From contig NZ_WFLN01000004.1 in the NCBI RefSeq assembly GCF_009208585.1, positions 761,526-825,525 on the forward strand: a stretch of 64,000 nt of DNA, given 5' to 3'. The first letter of the stretch is position 1, and every line of letters begins with the position of its first letter. Of the stretch, positions 45,844 through 55,361 are shown piece after piece. The DNA comes from Fluviispira multicolorata (lineage in GTDB: Bacteria > Bdellovibrionota_B > Oligoflexia > Silvanigrellales > Silvanigrellaceae). Position numbers and translations under genes: made by a program. Below the pieces are notes generated by a model, which saw only the letters and a program-made list of their open reading frames with translations, was not told the origin of the DNA and did no database searches.

Positions 45844-47861
45844 AAAAAAAAGCAATATATGTAATTCGCCTTATCATTATTCTCTTTCTATTTTTACCAG
45901 TTCTATTACCATTTATAAATCAAAAAGAAAATAATTTATCTCAATTACAATTACAGATATTAATTCCTGCTGACATCAATTTAAAATACGAACAAAAGAA
46001 CAATTTAAAAAAATTGATGACAGATTATTTTTCACCTGATATTGATATTCACTACAATTCATATGGAAAAAAAAATAATACTCCTATTCAAGATTACGAA
46101 GATTTATTACAACTCATCGATAAGTCTCGAGGACAAATTATTATTATATCAGATGCTATTCTTTTTGGAGAAAATTCTTTACGCTTTAATAAAAAATTGA
46201 AAGAATCATCCGCTTTTAAAGAAAAAAGAATCTTTTTCTTACCTCTTGAAAAAGTGGTTCAACGAGAAAAAAGAGATGAAGAGTATATTGTAATATCTGA
46301 TATTTTTATACCAAAAATTAGTTTCTTAGGAGAAGAAAGCATTGCCACAGTTTCATTAATTGGAAAGGCAAAATCCAATAGCAAATTTAAAATTGAAGTC
46401 ACTTTGCACACTGGTAATTCTTTTTTAAATTCAAAAACTGTAGAGTTGATCGTTCCTGAAAATTCACTCATAAGACAATCAGTGGATATACCAATTAATT
46501 TTGCAAAAACGGGCACCCAAGTTATTACAGCGGATATAAATTCAACATTCGCACATGCTCCGCTAAATTCAGCAAGCACTTCAGTACAAGTTGTATATTC
46601 AAAAACAACTGTTTTACATATTAGTGTAGGTCCTGACTGGAGTTTAAGAAGCATCCGACAAAAATTAAAATTTTGGCCAAATCTTGATTTGCTGAGCTAC
46701 TATATATTAAGAGAAATTAATAGCGATCAAAGTATTCCAAGCTCTCAACTCTCACTAATCGAATTTCCTGCAGAAAAATTATTTGGCAATGAACTACAAA
46801 ATTTTCATGGAATAGTCGCACAAAATTTTTTATTTGATACTTATTTAGGAGAAAAAGAATCAGAAAACCTAGTAAATTATGTTTATAATGGGGGTCGTTT
46901 ACTTATTCAAGCTGGTCCCTTAACTTTTTTAAGTGAAAATCAATCCATAAAATCTTTGTTTCCTTGTGAAAATGAACCAAAATGGGATATGGTAAATACT
47001 TATCACTGGACAACAAATGAAACAGATTTTATAAGCAATTCCAGTTTTTCAAAGGGTCTTGAACATATTGTCACTCATGCCACAGCATTACAATGTAAAC
47101 CTAAAAAAGAAGCGGTTGTTTTAGCAAAAACAGCAGAAGGAAACCATCCTATCTTACTTGCTATGCCAGCACAAAAAGGAATTGTTTTAAGCTTTCTTGC
47201 AGGTGATTGGCTAAATGGATATACACAGGAAAGTTTAAATAAAAGCAATGAAAATACTTTAAGAATGCGCAATGCAGATAGCAGCGAAGCTATTTTTAAT
47301 TGGATGATTGAATTCTTGCAGAGACGACAAGACAGTGGAATCCGCGCACCAGATATTTTAGGGCCTAGACTTTATGCTCAAGAAAAATTTATTGATATTC
47401 GCAATCGAGGAGGAATTCAGCTGGGTAAACCTGTTTCTTTATCAACAAGTAATAATAAATCAATCAAAGGTATTCCTTTTAATTTAAAAAAACTAGAAAA
47501 AGAAATGATCGAATTCTCCTCACCTTTAAGTTCAATTATAAGTTTACAAAATTCAAATAAAGGGTCGAGCACAATTATAGAACTTGCGCTGGGCCAAATA
47601 AATGCAGACAAAAGTATATTAAAATTTGGTAATTGGCCTGTTTTTCCACAAACTGCAAAAGAAATGGAAAAAAATGAAAATCCATTTCTATTTGAAAATA
47701 TACCTTTACTTACAAAAGCAGAAGAAGCCACTAAAGAGAACACAACAATTGTCGAAAAAACCCCGCTTTTAAATGCTTTTCCTTGGCTTTTAGCATTGGC
47801 ACTTGCTTTGTTATGTTTTGAACAATTTTTGACACGCATCCTTTGGAAAGAAGAGATATAA
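45840..47861 (+). CDS. Membrane protein with amidotransferase-like middle domain
   Basis: A 673-residue protein with one N-terminal helix (about 7-27) and one close to the C-terminus (about 645-662), so the bulk lies on one side of the membrane. The middle part (VNYVYNGGRLLIQAGPLTFL, about 340-360) resembles the glutamine-amidotransferase-like fold of the membrane proteins placed after BatA/DUF4159 genes. No catalytic Cys is evident. It overlaps the preceding gene by 4 bases and is followed by PilZ after 53 bases. Confidence 0.6.
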   Translation: MKKKAIYVIRLIIILFLFLPVLLPFINQKENNLSQLQLQILIPADINLKYEQKNNLKKLMTDYFSPDIDIHYNSYGKKNNTPIQDYEDLLQLIDKSRGQIIIISDAILFGENSLRFNKKLKESSAFKEKRIFFLPLEKVVQREKRDEEYIVISDIFIPKISFLGEESIATVSLIGKAKSNSKFKIEVTLHTGNSFLNSKTVELIVPENSLIRQSVDIPINFAKTGTQVITADINSTFAHAPLNSASTSVQVVYSKTTVLHISVGPDWSLRSIRQKLKFWPNLDLLSYYILREINSDQSIPSSQLSLIEFPAEKLFGNELQNFHGIVAQNFLFDTYLGEKESENLVNYVYNGGRLLIQAGPLTFLSENQSIKSLFPCENEPKWDMVNTYHWTTNETDFISNSSFSKGLEHIVTHATALQCKPKKEAVVLAKTAEGNHPILLAMPAQKGIVLSFLAGDWLNGYTQESLNKSNENTLRMRNADSSEAIFNWMIEFLQRRQDSGIRAPDILGPRLYAQEKFIDIRNRGGIQLGKPVSLSTSNNKSIKGIPFNLKKLEKEMIEFSSPLSSIISLQNSNKGSSTIIELALGQINADKSILKFGNWPVFPQTAKEMEKNENPFLFENIPLLTKAEEATKENTTIVEKTPLLNAFPWLLALALALLCFEQFLTRILWKEEI

Positions 47862-47914
47862 ATTTATATATGTTATTAGTAAAATTCTTGAAAATTTAAG
47901 CAAAGGTGAAAACG

Positions 47915-48340
47915 ATGGCTGAAGACACTCCAAAGCGCAAAGAACCTCGATATGGCACAGCTATTGTTGTCGATGTGCAAATGACAAAATGGAATCCCTT
48001 AAAAAAGGTAAAAGCCATATTGCTTGATTTATCTTGGCATGGATTTAAAATTGAATTTGTAAAAAAAGTGCAATTAAAAAATGGCAATCCCCTTCACCTT
48101 AAAATTCCTATAGAACAATTTCAAATTGACAGCGCAAAGTTTTTAAATCTAAAAGTGATCGTAAAATGGTTTGATGAAGAATTACAAAGAACCGGAGGAG
48201 TGTATATCCATCCTAAAGGCGAAAATGGTATGACTCTCGAAAAACTCATTCAAAAGCTTGCAAAATTGAAACAAACAGAAGATGAATTAAATCAAGGAAG
48301 CGAAACAAACCTTTCTCATGACAAAGAAAAAGCTTCCTAA
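47915..48340 (+). CDS. PilZ-domain protein (probable c-di-GMP receptor)
   Basis: A single-domain protein of about 141 residues. The N-terminal RKEPRYG motif stands for the RxxxR arginine pair, and LDLSWHGFKIEF for the (D/N)xSxxG motif, which together hold cyclic di-GMP. The start at 47915 follows AAAGGTG by 6 bases; a GTG at 47906 lies in this site. It lies inside the operon between the amidotransferase-like protein and the KdsA paralogue, so control of envelope synthesis by cyclic di-GMP is possible, but this is inference. Confidence 0.82.
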   Translation: MAEDTPKRKEPRYGTAIVVDVQMTKWNPLKKVKAILLDLSWHGFKIEFVKKVQLKNGNPLHLKIPIEQFQIDSAKFLNLKVIVKWFDEELQRTGGVYIHPKGENGMTLEKLIQKLAKLKQTEDELNQGSETNLSHDKEKAS

Positions 48341-48355
48341 TTGGGAGACTTTTGA

Positions 48356-49054
48356 ATGTCATTTTTTAGTTCTTGTAAGAATTTTATTATCGAAATCAAC
48401 TATCAATTCAGCAAACCTTCTGTGGATGCATCCGTCTTTCAAGTCTATGATTTCTCACAGTGGAAGCTGCAATCAGACTCCGTAACAACAAAAAATTTAT
48501 TAGAAGCAAATATTGATTGGCTTAAAAAAGCGCGAGCTGAAAGCATCCATCCTTTTGGAGTGATCGTAAGTTCTCCGAAAGAAATCGAATTGGCAGCAAA
48601 ATATGCTCATTTTATATATATTCCTGGAGAATTATGTAGACAGAGCGATATCCTAGAAGCAGCATCTCAGACAAAATTACCGCTTATTGTAGAACGTGGA
48701 TGTTTTTTAGCGCCTATTGATGTTATACGAGTCCTTGAAAAGTTAAAAGATGCTGATGTTGCCCTGGTCGATTGTGGCACAGCAAATGGCTATTCTGACA
48801 CTCTTTTAGACCCTCGTGTGCTCTTTCTTATCAAAAAAACGGGTAAAAAATTCGGGCTCCATTTAAGTGATCTCCTTGCTCCAGAAGGAATATCCTATAC
48901 CCATAGACCCAACTGGTTGTCAGACTCTTCTTTTATAGAAGCTTTTGTTGCGACAGGACAAGCTTTGGGAGCTTCATTTTATGTTATAAAATCTTATGGT
49001 AAAGCTGCAATTTCTACTGAAATTGCCCTTAAATACACTTCAGGAAAATTATAA
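48356..49054 (+). CDS. Degenerate KdsA-like (DAHP-synthase-fold) paralogue, probable pseudoenzyme
   Basis: A 232-residue protein whose middle aligns with the KdsA encoded next to it: FIYIPGELCRQSDILEAA matches IIQIPAFLCKQRELLVAA, and VDCGTANGYSDTLLDPRVL matches VERGSCFGYNNLVVDFRNL. It lacks the N-terminal AGPC metal Cys, the substrate loop KANRTS, the KKGQW Lys (reads ERGCF) and the DATHSVQLPG motif (reads LHLSDLLAPEG). So it cannot work as a normal Kdo-8-phosphate synthase. Its stop overlaps the kdsA ATG (TAATG). It may bind or steady KdsA or bind a related sugar phosphate; the role is open. Confidence 0.8.
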   Translation: MSFFSSCKNFIIEINYQFSKPSVDASVFQVYDFSQWKLQSDSVTTKNLLEANIDWLKKARAESIHPFGVIVSSPKEIELAAKYAHFIYIPGELCRQSDILEAASQTKLPLIVERGCFLAPIDVIRVLEKLKDADVALVDCGTANGYSDTLLDPRVLFLIKKTGKKFGLHLSDLLAPEGISYTHRPNWLSDSSFIEAFVATGQALGASFYVIKSYGKAAISTEIALKYTSGKL

Positions 49055-49890
49055 TGTCATTAAATAAAAACTTATTTCCAGGCAATTGGGATGGAAATAT
49101 CACACATGAAATTCGGCTGTCCAGAAAAAAACCTGTTATTATGGCTGGCCCTTGTATGTTTGAAAATCGTGAAATTGGCTTTCAAGTTGGCTCATTTCTT
49201 AAAAAAAAGTGTGAACAACTCAATTTACCTTTTGTCTTTAAAAGCAGTTACGACAAAGCAAATAGAACAAGCGCAAACAGTGTCCGTGGTCCTGGGGTCA
49301 AGCAAGGGCTTGAGTGGCTCAAAGAACTCCGCCAAGAATTAAATGTCCCTATTTTAACGGATGTTCATTCAACAGAGCAAGCACTCGAAGCCGGTAATAT
49401 TGTAGATATTATACAAATTCCAGCATTCCTTTGTAAACAAAGAGAATTGCTTGTAGCTGCAGCATCCACAGGTAAAGTAGTGCAGATTAAAAAAGGACAG
49501 TGGGCAACTCCAGAAGAAATGCTTGAAATTGCAAGATTCTTAGAAAAGTGCGGAAATTCCAAAATCACCTTGGTCGAAAGAGGATCGTGTTTTGGCTATA
49601 ACAATTTAGTGGTCGACTTCAGAAATCTTGTTGAAATGCACAAAGACGGACATGCCGTCATTTTTGATGCCACTCATTCCGTCCAACTGCCTGGGGCTGG
49701 CTGCGGAAAATCTTCTGGATTGCGACACATGGTTCACCCACTTGTTCGTGCTGCTGTCGCTGTAGGTGTTGACGGAATATTCATGGAGGTTCATCCAAAC
49801 CCAGAAAAAGCTCTTTCCGATGCCGACACTCAATTGCATATGCAGACTGCAGAAATTATTCTAGAAGATATCGCACAAATATTATTCTAG
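49054..49890 (+). CDS. kdsA: 3-deoxy-8-phosphooctulonate synthase KdsA
   Basis: KdsA condenses phosphoenolpyruvate with arabinose-5-phosphate to make Kdo-8-phosphate for LPS. The 278 residues contain AGPCMFEN (Cys34, the mark of the metal-dependent class), KSSYDKANRTS, KKGQWATPEE, ERGSCFGYNNLVVDF and DATHSVQLPG. The last codons are altered: a 26-bp duplication at 49855-49906 shifts the frame so that the protein ends in AQILF instead of AQMLNN. The change touches only the last few residues and activity is probably kept. It is the last gene of the operon that begins at 42350. Confidence 0.97.
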   Translation: MSLNKNLFPGNWDGNITHEIRLSRKKPVIMAGPCMFENREIGFQVGSFLKKKCEQLNLPFVFKSSYDKANRTSANSVRGPGVKQGLEWLKELRQELNVPILTDVHSTEQALEAGNIVDIIQIPAFLCKQRELLVAAASTGKVVQIKKGQWATPEEMLEIARFLEKCGNSKITLVERGSCFGYNNLVVDFRNLVEMHKDGHAVIFDATHSVQLPGAGCGKSSGLRHMVHPLVRAAVAVGVDGIFMEVHPNPEKALSDADTQLHMQTAEIILEDIAQILF

Positions 49891-49906
49891 AAGATATCGC
49901 ACAAAT
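49855..49906. repeat. 26-bp perfect tandem duplication at the 3' end of kdsA
   Basis: The 26-base unit at 49855-49880 is repeated exactly at 49881-49906. As 26 is not a multiple of three, the second copy is read out of frame and gives a TAG within it. Without the duplication the frame would run to TAA at about 49916-49918. Perfect identity shows that the event is recent. Confidence 0.97.
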
Positions 49907-49941
49907 GCTTAATAATTAAATTTTCTAGAGTTTATTTTAAT

Positions 49942-51540
49942 TTATCTAAAATTTTTACCATTGCTATTTATTTGCCCTTGACAGTAGCTTTTAAGTGAAC
50001 TCAGTGAACCCAAATTTGAAGAAATAAGCCCCTTATTATGAAGTGCTTTTTCAATGGAGTAGGATAACCAACAGTGTGCATAGCTCGTCGGATGGGGTGA
50101 ATTATAAAACAATGAAAATTGATTTAAAGAATCATCTGCAAGCGTACATGAATTATTTAGCATAAACTGATTAGCTTCTTCATTTGTTTTTGTGAAAATA
50201 GCATTAAAGTATCCTCCTACATAACAAAAATCTTGAACATAATTTGAATTAGAACCAGGGATTAGATATTTTGAATTCATTTTTTTAAATCCATAATCAA
50301 AATCAGATTTATCAAGAATACTTTTGTCGTTCAGTAAATCTGAAAAGTCTTCATTAATATCAAGCAATGTAACATCAGCCTTTTGGGTAAGCGATTTTTG
50401 CAACTCTGCAATTGAGGCTTGCAATAAATCATTATGTCTTTTTGTTAGTTCACTTAATCGCTGCGATAATTCAGCTTTATTTTTATTATCATCAGAATAT
50501 TTTTTATACTCTGAAGTTAAAACAATGGGCGACTTGCCTAAATCTGGTAAATTCAAAACTAAAAAATGCTTTCCACCTTTTTCATAGATAAGCTTTATTT
50601 GCTCAATTATATTTTTAATTGTTACTTTATAAGCGTGATTAATCCCTCCTGGATGCTCTGGATCATCAAGAAATGGTTTTGTTAAATTTTTATTTTCAAA
50701 TTTTTCAATATAATCATTGGCTCCAATCCAAATTATAAAAAGAGTTTCGTCTGGTTTAGCTAAAGTTTTATTAGTTGTATTATATGAATCTGTTGTTAAA
50801 TACTTACTTAAATAGGTATTAATATAATCTTTAGAATTACCTGTCACTAAATTTCTTGCCATACCTTTTAAAACATCAGGAATTGTACTTGCATAATACT
50901 CGTTTTTTCCATCCGTTTTAGCTCCACCATATGAAAAATTAAGAATTGGAATTTCTGATCTACGAGATAAGTAATCCACCCAAATAAGTCCATCTGAAAA
51001 GCGGCCAAACCAAAATGGAAAATAGGGCATAACTTTTGTCCATCTCTTTAAATTACCCGTATCAGATAAACTGTCTCCAAATAAAACGATCTGCTTTATT
51101 TTAGATTGATTTTCATTTCCTTTTTCAAATTGAATAGGATATTCAAAACCAGCTAAATCAGAGACAGAAGCTTTAAAATCGAGTAAAGTATAACTTTCTT
51201 TTGCGGGCCAAAGAATAGAACCACTTTCGATTGCAAAATTACATTTTTCAACAACATCATTATAAGTTAAACTTTCTTCTACAAAAAATCCATCTACAAT
51301 TTTACCACTAAGTTTTGTATATTTGGAATAATTTGATTTTGAATCCTTTGCCCAATAGTAATTTAAACTAGGGCCATATTTTTGAACCATTAATTCAGGA
51401 TTTTTACTTGAAAGTGAAACATCAGAATCAGAATAATAACAAGAAATAAAATAATCTTTAGATTGTGCGTAAGAAGAAATGAAAAGACTTGATGCGAGCA
51501 CACAAGAAACTTTTGCAAATACAGATGACATTCGTGTCAT
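49942..51540 (-). CDS. Secreted GDSL/SGNH-family lipase or phospholipase
   Basis: A 532-residue exported hydrolase. After a signal peptide (cut likely at SSYAQS), a beta-rich N-terminal domain of about 125 residues precedes the SGNH hydrolase domain: block I VLFGDSLSDTGNL with the catalytic Ser, block II FSYGGAKTDG, block III WIGANDYIEK and block V PHPTSYAHCWL with the catalytic His. This two-part layout recalls the Vibrio thermolabile haemolysin/phospholipase group. The likely substrates are membrane lipids or esters outside the cell. Either of two nearby ATGs may start it; GGAGG lies 4 bases before the first and 13 before the second. Confidence 0.9.
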   Translation of the reverse strand: MTRMSSVFAKVSCVLASSLFISSYAQSKDYFISCYYSDSDVSLSSKNPELMVQKYGPSLNYYWAKDSKSNYSKYTKLSGKIVDGFFVEESLTYNDVVEKCNFAIESGSILWPAKESYTLLDFKASVSDLAGFEYPIQFEKGNENQSKIKQIVLFGDSLSDTGNLKRWTKVMPYFPFWFGRFSDGLIWVDYLSRRSEIPILNFSYGGAKTDGKNEYYASTIPDVLKGMARNLVTGNSKDYINTYLSKYLTTDSYNTTNKTLAKPDETLFIIWIGANDYIEKFENKNLTKPFLDDPEHPGGINHAYKVTIKNIIEQIKLIYEKGGKHFLVLNLPDLGKSPIVLTSEYKKYSDDNKNKAELSQRLSELTKRHNDLLQASIAELQKSLTQKADVTLLDINEDFSDLLNDKSILDKSDFDYGFKKMNSKYLIPGSNSNYVQDFCYVGGYFNAIFTKTNEEANQFMLNNSCTLADDSLNQFSLFYNSPHPTSYAHCWLSYSIEKALHNKGLISSNLGSLSSLKSYCQGQINSNGKNFR

Positions 51541-51935
51541 ATGACCTCCAAACTTTGATTAGTTTAACAATTTAATTATTTCTTATTTATATTAAAACTT
51601 TTGGCTAGTCAATTTGTTTTATGTATTTGCAGTATTTGTAATATTTTATAATTATGTGTAATTAAATTTAAGTGAAAATTCAAATTTTAATTTACATATT
51701 CGAAGAAAAACAATCTAATTCATATAAAAATAAGATTAAATGAACTCACCAAAAATAAGGTTAATTAATATTTTTTTTAATTTAATGATTACCTTAAATC
51801 AATATTGTTGTATTGTCGTTTTTAATTTTTATTTTGTCGATTGGAAGAAATATATTTTAATATGCTTTGTCATTTTATTGACGAAAAGTTAATTCCTGAC
51901 AAAAAAATGACACATATAATAAAAAGAAGAAATTT
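51541..51935. other. AT-rich intergenic region between lipase and amino-acid ABC genes
   Basis: A 395-base gap, extremely AT-rich, with no reading frame or RNA gene worth calling. It must hold the end of the ABC operon transcript and the promoter of the lipase gene. A short imperfect stem, CTTTGTCA with TGACGAAAAG (near 51860-51885), and AT-only stems are present, none a convincing terminator. Confidence 0.5.
51586..51612 (-). promoter_or_regulatory. Candidate promoter of the lipase gene
   Basis: On the minus strand, TTGACT (51607-51612) is followed after 15 bases by TATAAA (51586-51591), about 45 bases before the lipase ATG. The spacing is shorter than the ideal 17, so this is only a candidate in very AT-rich DNA. 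Confidence 0.35.
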
Positions 51936-52691
51936 TTATTGATGAGTGATGCGCTTTAAAAAAGACTGCAAACGTTCTGTCTTTGGCGCAGCAAACATTT
52001 TTTTTGTATCACCTTGCTCGACAATATAACCATTTTCAAGAAACATAGTTCTTTGTGAAACTTTTTGCGCAAAATAGAGTTCATGAGTCACAACGATCAT
52101 AGTCATTCCTGTGGCTGCAATATCAACTAAGATATCCACAACCTCGTCAACAAGTTCAGGATCAAGCGCACTTGTCGGCTCATCACACAATAAAATTTTT
52201 GGATTGATAGCAAGAGCGCGCGCAATGGCAACACGTTGCTGTTGCCCGCCAGAGAGCCCTTTTGGAAACTTATCCATATGATTTGCTAAACCCACTCTGG
52301 CCAAAAGATCTTTAGCCATTTTATAGGATTCATCTTTTGATTTTCCAAGAACAAGATTTGGCCCAAGTGCCACATTTTCAATTGCTGTCATATGTGGAAA
52401 CAATTCAAATCTTTGAAAAATCATGCCCGTATTACGACGGATCATATGCAAAGATTTTTTTGAATTACGGTAATTGATTCCACAAACCTCAACATCACCT
52501 GAAGTTATAGTTTCGAGAGCATTGATAGTGCGAAGACATGTGCTCTTTCCACTCCCTGATGGACCAATTAAAGCAACAACTTCACCTTGCTTGACTTCAA
52601 AATTAATACCTTTAAGAACATGATGTTCTGTCTTAGGAGTGCGAAATATCTTATTAACTTCTTTAAGGCTGACAACTACTTCTTGTGACAT
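51936..52691 (-). CDS. Polar amino-acid ABC importer, ATP-binding protein (GlnQ type)
   Basis: A 251-residue ATPase: Walker [13 protein letters not shown] (about 43-54), signature [15 protein letters not shown], Walker [17 protein letters not shown] and H-loop [10 protein letters not shown]. The sequence [17 protein letters not shown] after Walker A is typical of the GlnQ/ArtP/HisP class. It is the last gene of the binding protein-permease-ATPase operon, 17 bases after the permease. The ligand cannot be fixed, but glutamine, arginine or a related polar amino acid is likely. Confidence 0.95.
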   Translation of the reverse strand: MSQEVVVSLKEVNKIFRTPKTEHHVLKGINFEVKQGEVVALIGPSGSGKSTCLRTINALETITSGDVEVCGINYRNSKKSLHMIRRNTGMIFQRFELFPHMTAIENVALGPNLVLGKSKDESYKMAKDLLARVGLANHMDKFPKGLSGGQQQRVAIARALAINPKILLCDEPTSALDPELVDEVVDILVDIAATGMTMIVVTHELYFAQKVSQRTMFLENGYIVEQGDTKKMFAAPKTERLQSFLKRITHQ

Positions 52692-52708
52692 ATTAAATAA
52701 ATTCCAAT

Positions 52709-53515
52709 TTACTGTTTGAGACTTACACTTAATCTTTTTTCAAGGTAACGACCAAAAGAGCTCACAAGAGTATTAACAACAAAATACAAAAGTGCAATAA
52801 AAAACCAAGTTTCAAAGCTACGGAATGTAACTGTCACTGCATTTTGTGCTTCTTTCGTTAACTCTGGAATAGCAACTACGGACAATAAAGAACTGTCCTT
52901 AATTAATGAAACAAATTGACCTACAAGTGGTGGCAACATATTTCTGAGTGCCTGTGGAGCTATAACTTTGCGTGCAATTTGTAATGGACTTAAGCCTAAT
53001 GCTTTTGCAGCATCAATCTGTCCTTTTTCAAAATTTGCTAAAGTGCCTCTAAAAATTTCTGCAACATAAGCTGAGCAAAAGAGACTCATTGTTAAGACGC
53101 CAGCGACACTTCCCGATAAATTAAAAGCAGTTCCAACAATGAAATAGGCTACATAAAGTTGAACTAAGACTGGTGTATTTCTAAAAATATCGACATATAT
53201 AAGAGCAGCTGTTTTTGACACTTTCTCATTTGTAGTCAATAAAATTCCAAATATAATTCCTAATATTGAGCCGAAAAGAATGCCCTCGAAACTCATTTTA
53301 ATTGTAATCCATAGACCTTGTAAGAAGAGACCGGGGCCTCCTCCATCACTAGATGGCAACCAAATATAAGGTCCTAAAACCGAAAAATCCCACTGGTAAT
53401 CAAGGTGGTAAAAGCTTCGCACTATTATAAATGCGATAATCCCAATGACAAAAAAAGACAAAAAAGAGTAATATATAGAGAGTTTTTTATCTGGCATCGT
53501 ATTTCTTATTTCCAA
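52709..53515 (-). CDS. Polar amino-acid ABC importer, permease (HisM/GlnP type)
   Basis: A 268-residue inner-membrane permease of the His/Glu/Gln/Arg class. Helices near 17-35, 70-100, 105-130, 135-155 and 235-258 are visible. The ATPase-contact (EAA) loop reads GQIDAAKALGLSPLQIARKVIAPQALRNMLPPL in two parts, with the conserved A-A-LG-P pattern. An N-terminal extension with an extra helix comes before the usual domain. It lies between the binding protein and the ATPase in one operon. Confidence 0.94.
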   Translation of the reverse strand: MEIRNTMPDKKLSIYYSFLSFFVIGIIAFIIVRSFYHLDYQWDFSVLGPYIWLPSSDGGGPGLFLQGLWITIKMSFEGILFGSILGIIFGILLTTNEKVSKTAALIYVDIFRNTPVLVQLYVAYFIVGTAFNLSGSVAGVLTMSLFCSAYVAEIFRGTLANFEKGQIDAAKALGLSPLQIARKVIAPQALRNMLPPLVGQFVSLIKDSSLLSVVAIPELTKEAQNAVTVTFRSFETWFFIALLYFVVNTLVSSFGRYLEKRLSVSLKQ

Positions 53516-53560
53516 AATAAGGATGTTTCAAAGAGTTTTCATACACAAGTTCAAGATTCA

Positions 53561-54421
53561 CTATTTATCGAGAAGAGAAAGCCATTCTCTTTCCTCAAAA
53601 TAATATTTCATTGTCTTTTCATAACCACCGTTCTTTTTCCAGTCAGTTAAAAAAGAATTGAAACTTTTAAGAAGATCAGCATCTTTCTTTCGCATTGCGA
53701 CTGCGAATTGATCACCATTAAAAGCATCGGGAATTATATACAATTTTCCTGGATTATTAAGTGCTGCAAGCTTAACGTAGGGAGTGTCATAAATAAATGC
53801 AGTGGCACGTGATCTGAGAACAGCGCTCACAGTATCGGCATCTGCATCAAAACGCATGATTTCTGCATTTTTAAGTTGACCTGAATTTTTGATATAAAGA
53901 TCTGGAGCAGAACCCGTTTTAACAGCAATTTTAATGCCTTTTAGATTAAAGCTTTTTAAATTCTTGAATTTTTCTTTATTTTCAGAATTATCAAGAACAG
54001 CAATGAGAAATTTATTGTCATAATACGGCTCGCTAAATGCAACCGCTCTCTCACGCTCTTCAGTTTTAGCCATTGAAGAGGCGATCATGTCACACTTAGA
54101 AGAGATAAGTGACGGTATGATACCATCCCACTTAGTGTCTGCCATTGTTAATTTTACATCTAATTCTTTGGCATAAGCACTCATCATTTCGAAATCGAAA
54201 CCAAGCCACTTACCTGATGCAGTTTTCATTTCAAGAGGGATATAGCCAGACTCAGAACAAACAACCAATTCTTTTTTCTTTTTTATAGTCTCAAGCGTTG
54301 TTGGTTTTACAGCTGCATGTGATTTCATAAAAATTGCAAATGATGACAACACACAAATTGATAAAGAAAGCAATGTGCGGCATGCAGTGGGTTTTAGCCC
54401 AGAAGAACTCGAGCTTGTCAT
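53561..54421 (-). CDS. Polar amino-acid ABC importer, periplasmic substrate-binding protein
   Basis: A binding protein of about 286 residues, family SBP_bac_3. The start at 54421 (MTSSSSS) follows AAAGG by 9 bases; a longer frame to 54502 has a poor N-terminus. The signal peptide runs to about residue 40 (SICVLSSFAIFMKSHA). Then ELVVCSESGYIPLEMK, GFDFEMMSAYAKELDVKL, CDMIASSMAKTEERERAVAFSEPYY and IAVKTGSAPDLYIK show the two-lobed amino-acid binder. It heads the operon and is divergent from a lipoprotein gene. Confidence 0.93.
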   Translation of the reverse strand: MTSSSSSGLKPTACRTLLSLSICVLSSFAIFMKSHAAVKPTTLETIKKKKELVVCSESGYIPLEMKTASGKWLGFDFEMMSAYAKELDVKLTMADTKWDGIIPSLISSKCDMIASSMAKTEERERAVAFSEPYYDNKFLIAVLDNSENKEKFKNLKSFNLKGIKIAVKTGSAPDLYIKNSGQLKNAEIMRFDADADTVSAVLRSRATAFIYDTPYVKLAALNNPGKLYIIPDAFNGDQFAVAMRKKDADLLKSFNSFLTDWKKNGGYEKTMKYYFEEREWLSLLDK

Positions 54422-54675
54422 GTATAGATACCTTTCGTTGAGACATATTCTGAACACGAAAAAAGCAGAGCACCACATACCATATAAACTAGCATGGAGC
54501 AAATGTTAAATAGTGAAAAAAACTCTACAATATGAAGCAAAATCCAGCATATTTTTCTTTTTTGAGACGGCAAATGTTAGTCAATAAAATTTGTCGGATG
54601 CAAAAAATTATCTCAAGTAAACCTAAAAAACATGAAATAATTCAAGGATTAATGTTTAAGAAAATGAGGTTCATT

Positions 54676-55353
54676 ATGAAATTAAAAATCATTGCATACC
54701 TTCTTAGTGCTTTGGTTATAGGGGGATGCTCTACTTTCTTATCCCAAAACTCTAAAAGAGGTCAGAATTCATCTGAATCAAGACAGTCTTCAAGTTTTTT
54801 TGGGAATCTATTTCATGATGAAAGTGACAATGAAACTTCTGAAATGCAAAGAGAAAATGAGAAGTCGAGCCTAAACCAAGAAACGATCTCACGCCAAAAT
54901 AGAAGGAAAAACTCTCATTCTGAGGCACCTCTCTCTAACCAATCGATGATCGCTGCTCTTAACCTAACACATATTGAAGGTAATACTTGGAGAACAGCTG
55001 CACACCCAGCTCTTGTTTTTAGCATCATGGCCAGACTCCTCTCACAAAATTATATTATCTCCTCTGTTGATCGGAAGAATTTTAATTTGCAGACAGATTG
55101 GGATAAGTTTTTTATAGATGGCAGACTCTTTCGCAATCGAATTAGTATCATGGTTTTTCCAGTAGGACCGCGCCAAACTGAAGTGATTGCAAAGAATATA
55201 GTTGAATATTATTCAGGTAATCCAAATAGTAAACTTGAAGAAAATACAGCTTGGCTACCAAGTCCAGATATAACAGATGAAATTTCTAAACTTGTAGAAA
55301 ATACGAATCGACAAACAACTCTGCTGTTAAATCAAGTGCAAAAAGTACGTTAA
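54676..55353 (+). CDS. Lipoprotein of unknown function
   Basis: A protein of about 225 residues starting MKLKIIAYLLSALVIGGC, with lipobox VIGGC. The start at 54676 follows GAGG by 6 bases; a frame reaching back to 54532 puts the signal peptide internally and is rejected. A Ser/Asn/Glu-rich linker (about 20-85) leads to a folded domain (about 95-220) with no motif that I recognise, though LVFSIMARLLSQNYIISSVDRKNFNLQTDW, in parts, suggests an alpha/beta envelope domain. An outer-membrane-type protein gene follows eight bases later, so the two probably act together at the cell surface. Confidence 0.75.
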   Translation: MKLKIIAYLLSALVIGGCSTFLSQNSKRGQNSSESRQSSSFFGNLFHDESDNETSEMQRENEKSSLNQETISRQNRRKNSHSEAPLSNQSMIAALNLTHIEGNTWRTAAHPALVFSIMARLLSQNYIISSVDRKNFNLQTDWDKFFIDGRLFRNRISIMVFPVGPRQTEVIAKNIVEYYSGNPNSKLEENTAWLPSPDITDEISKLVENTNRQTTLLLNQVQKVR

Positions 55354-55361
55354 GAGAACAT

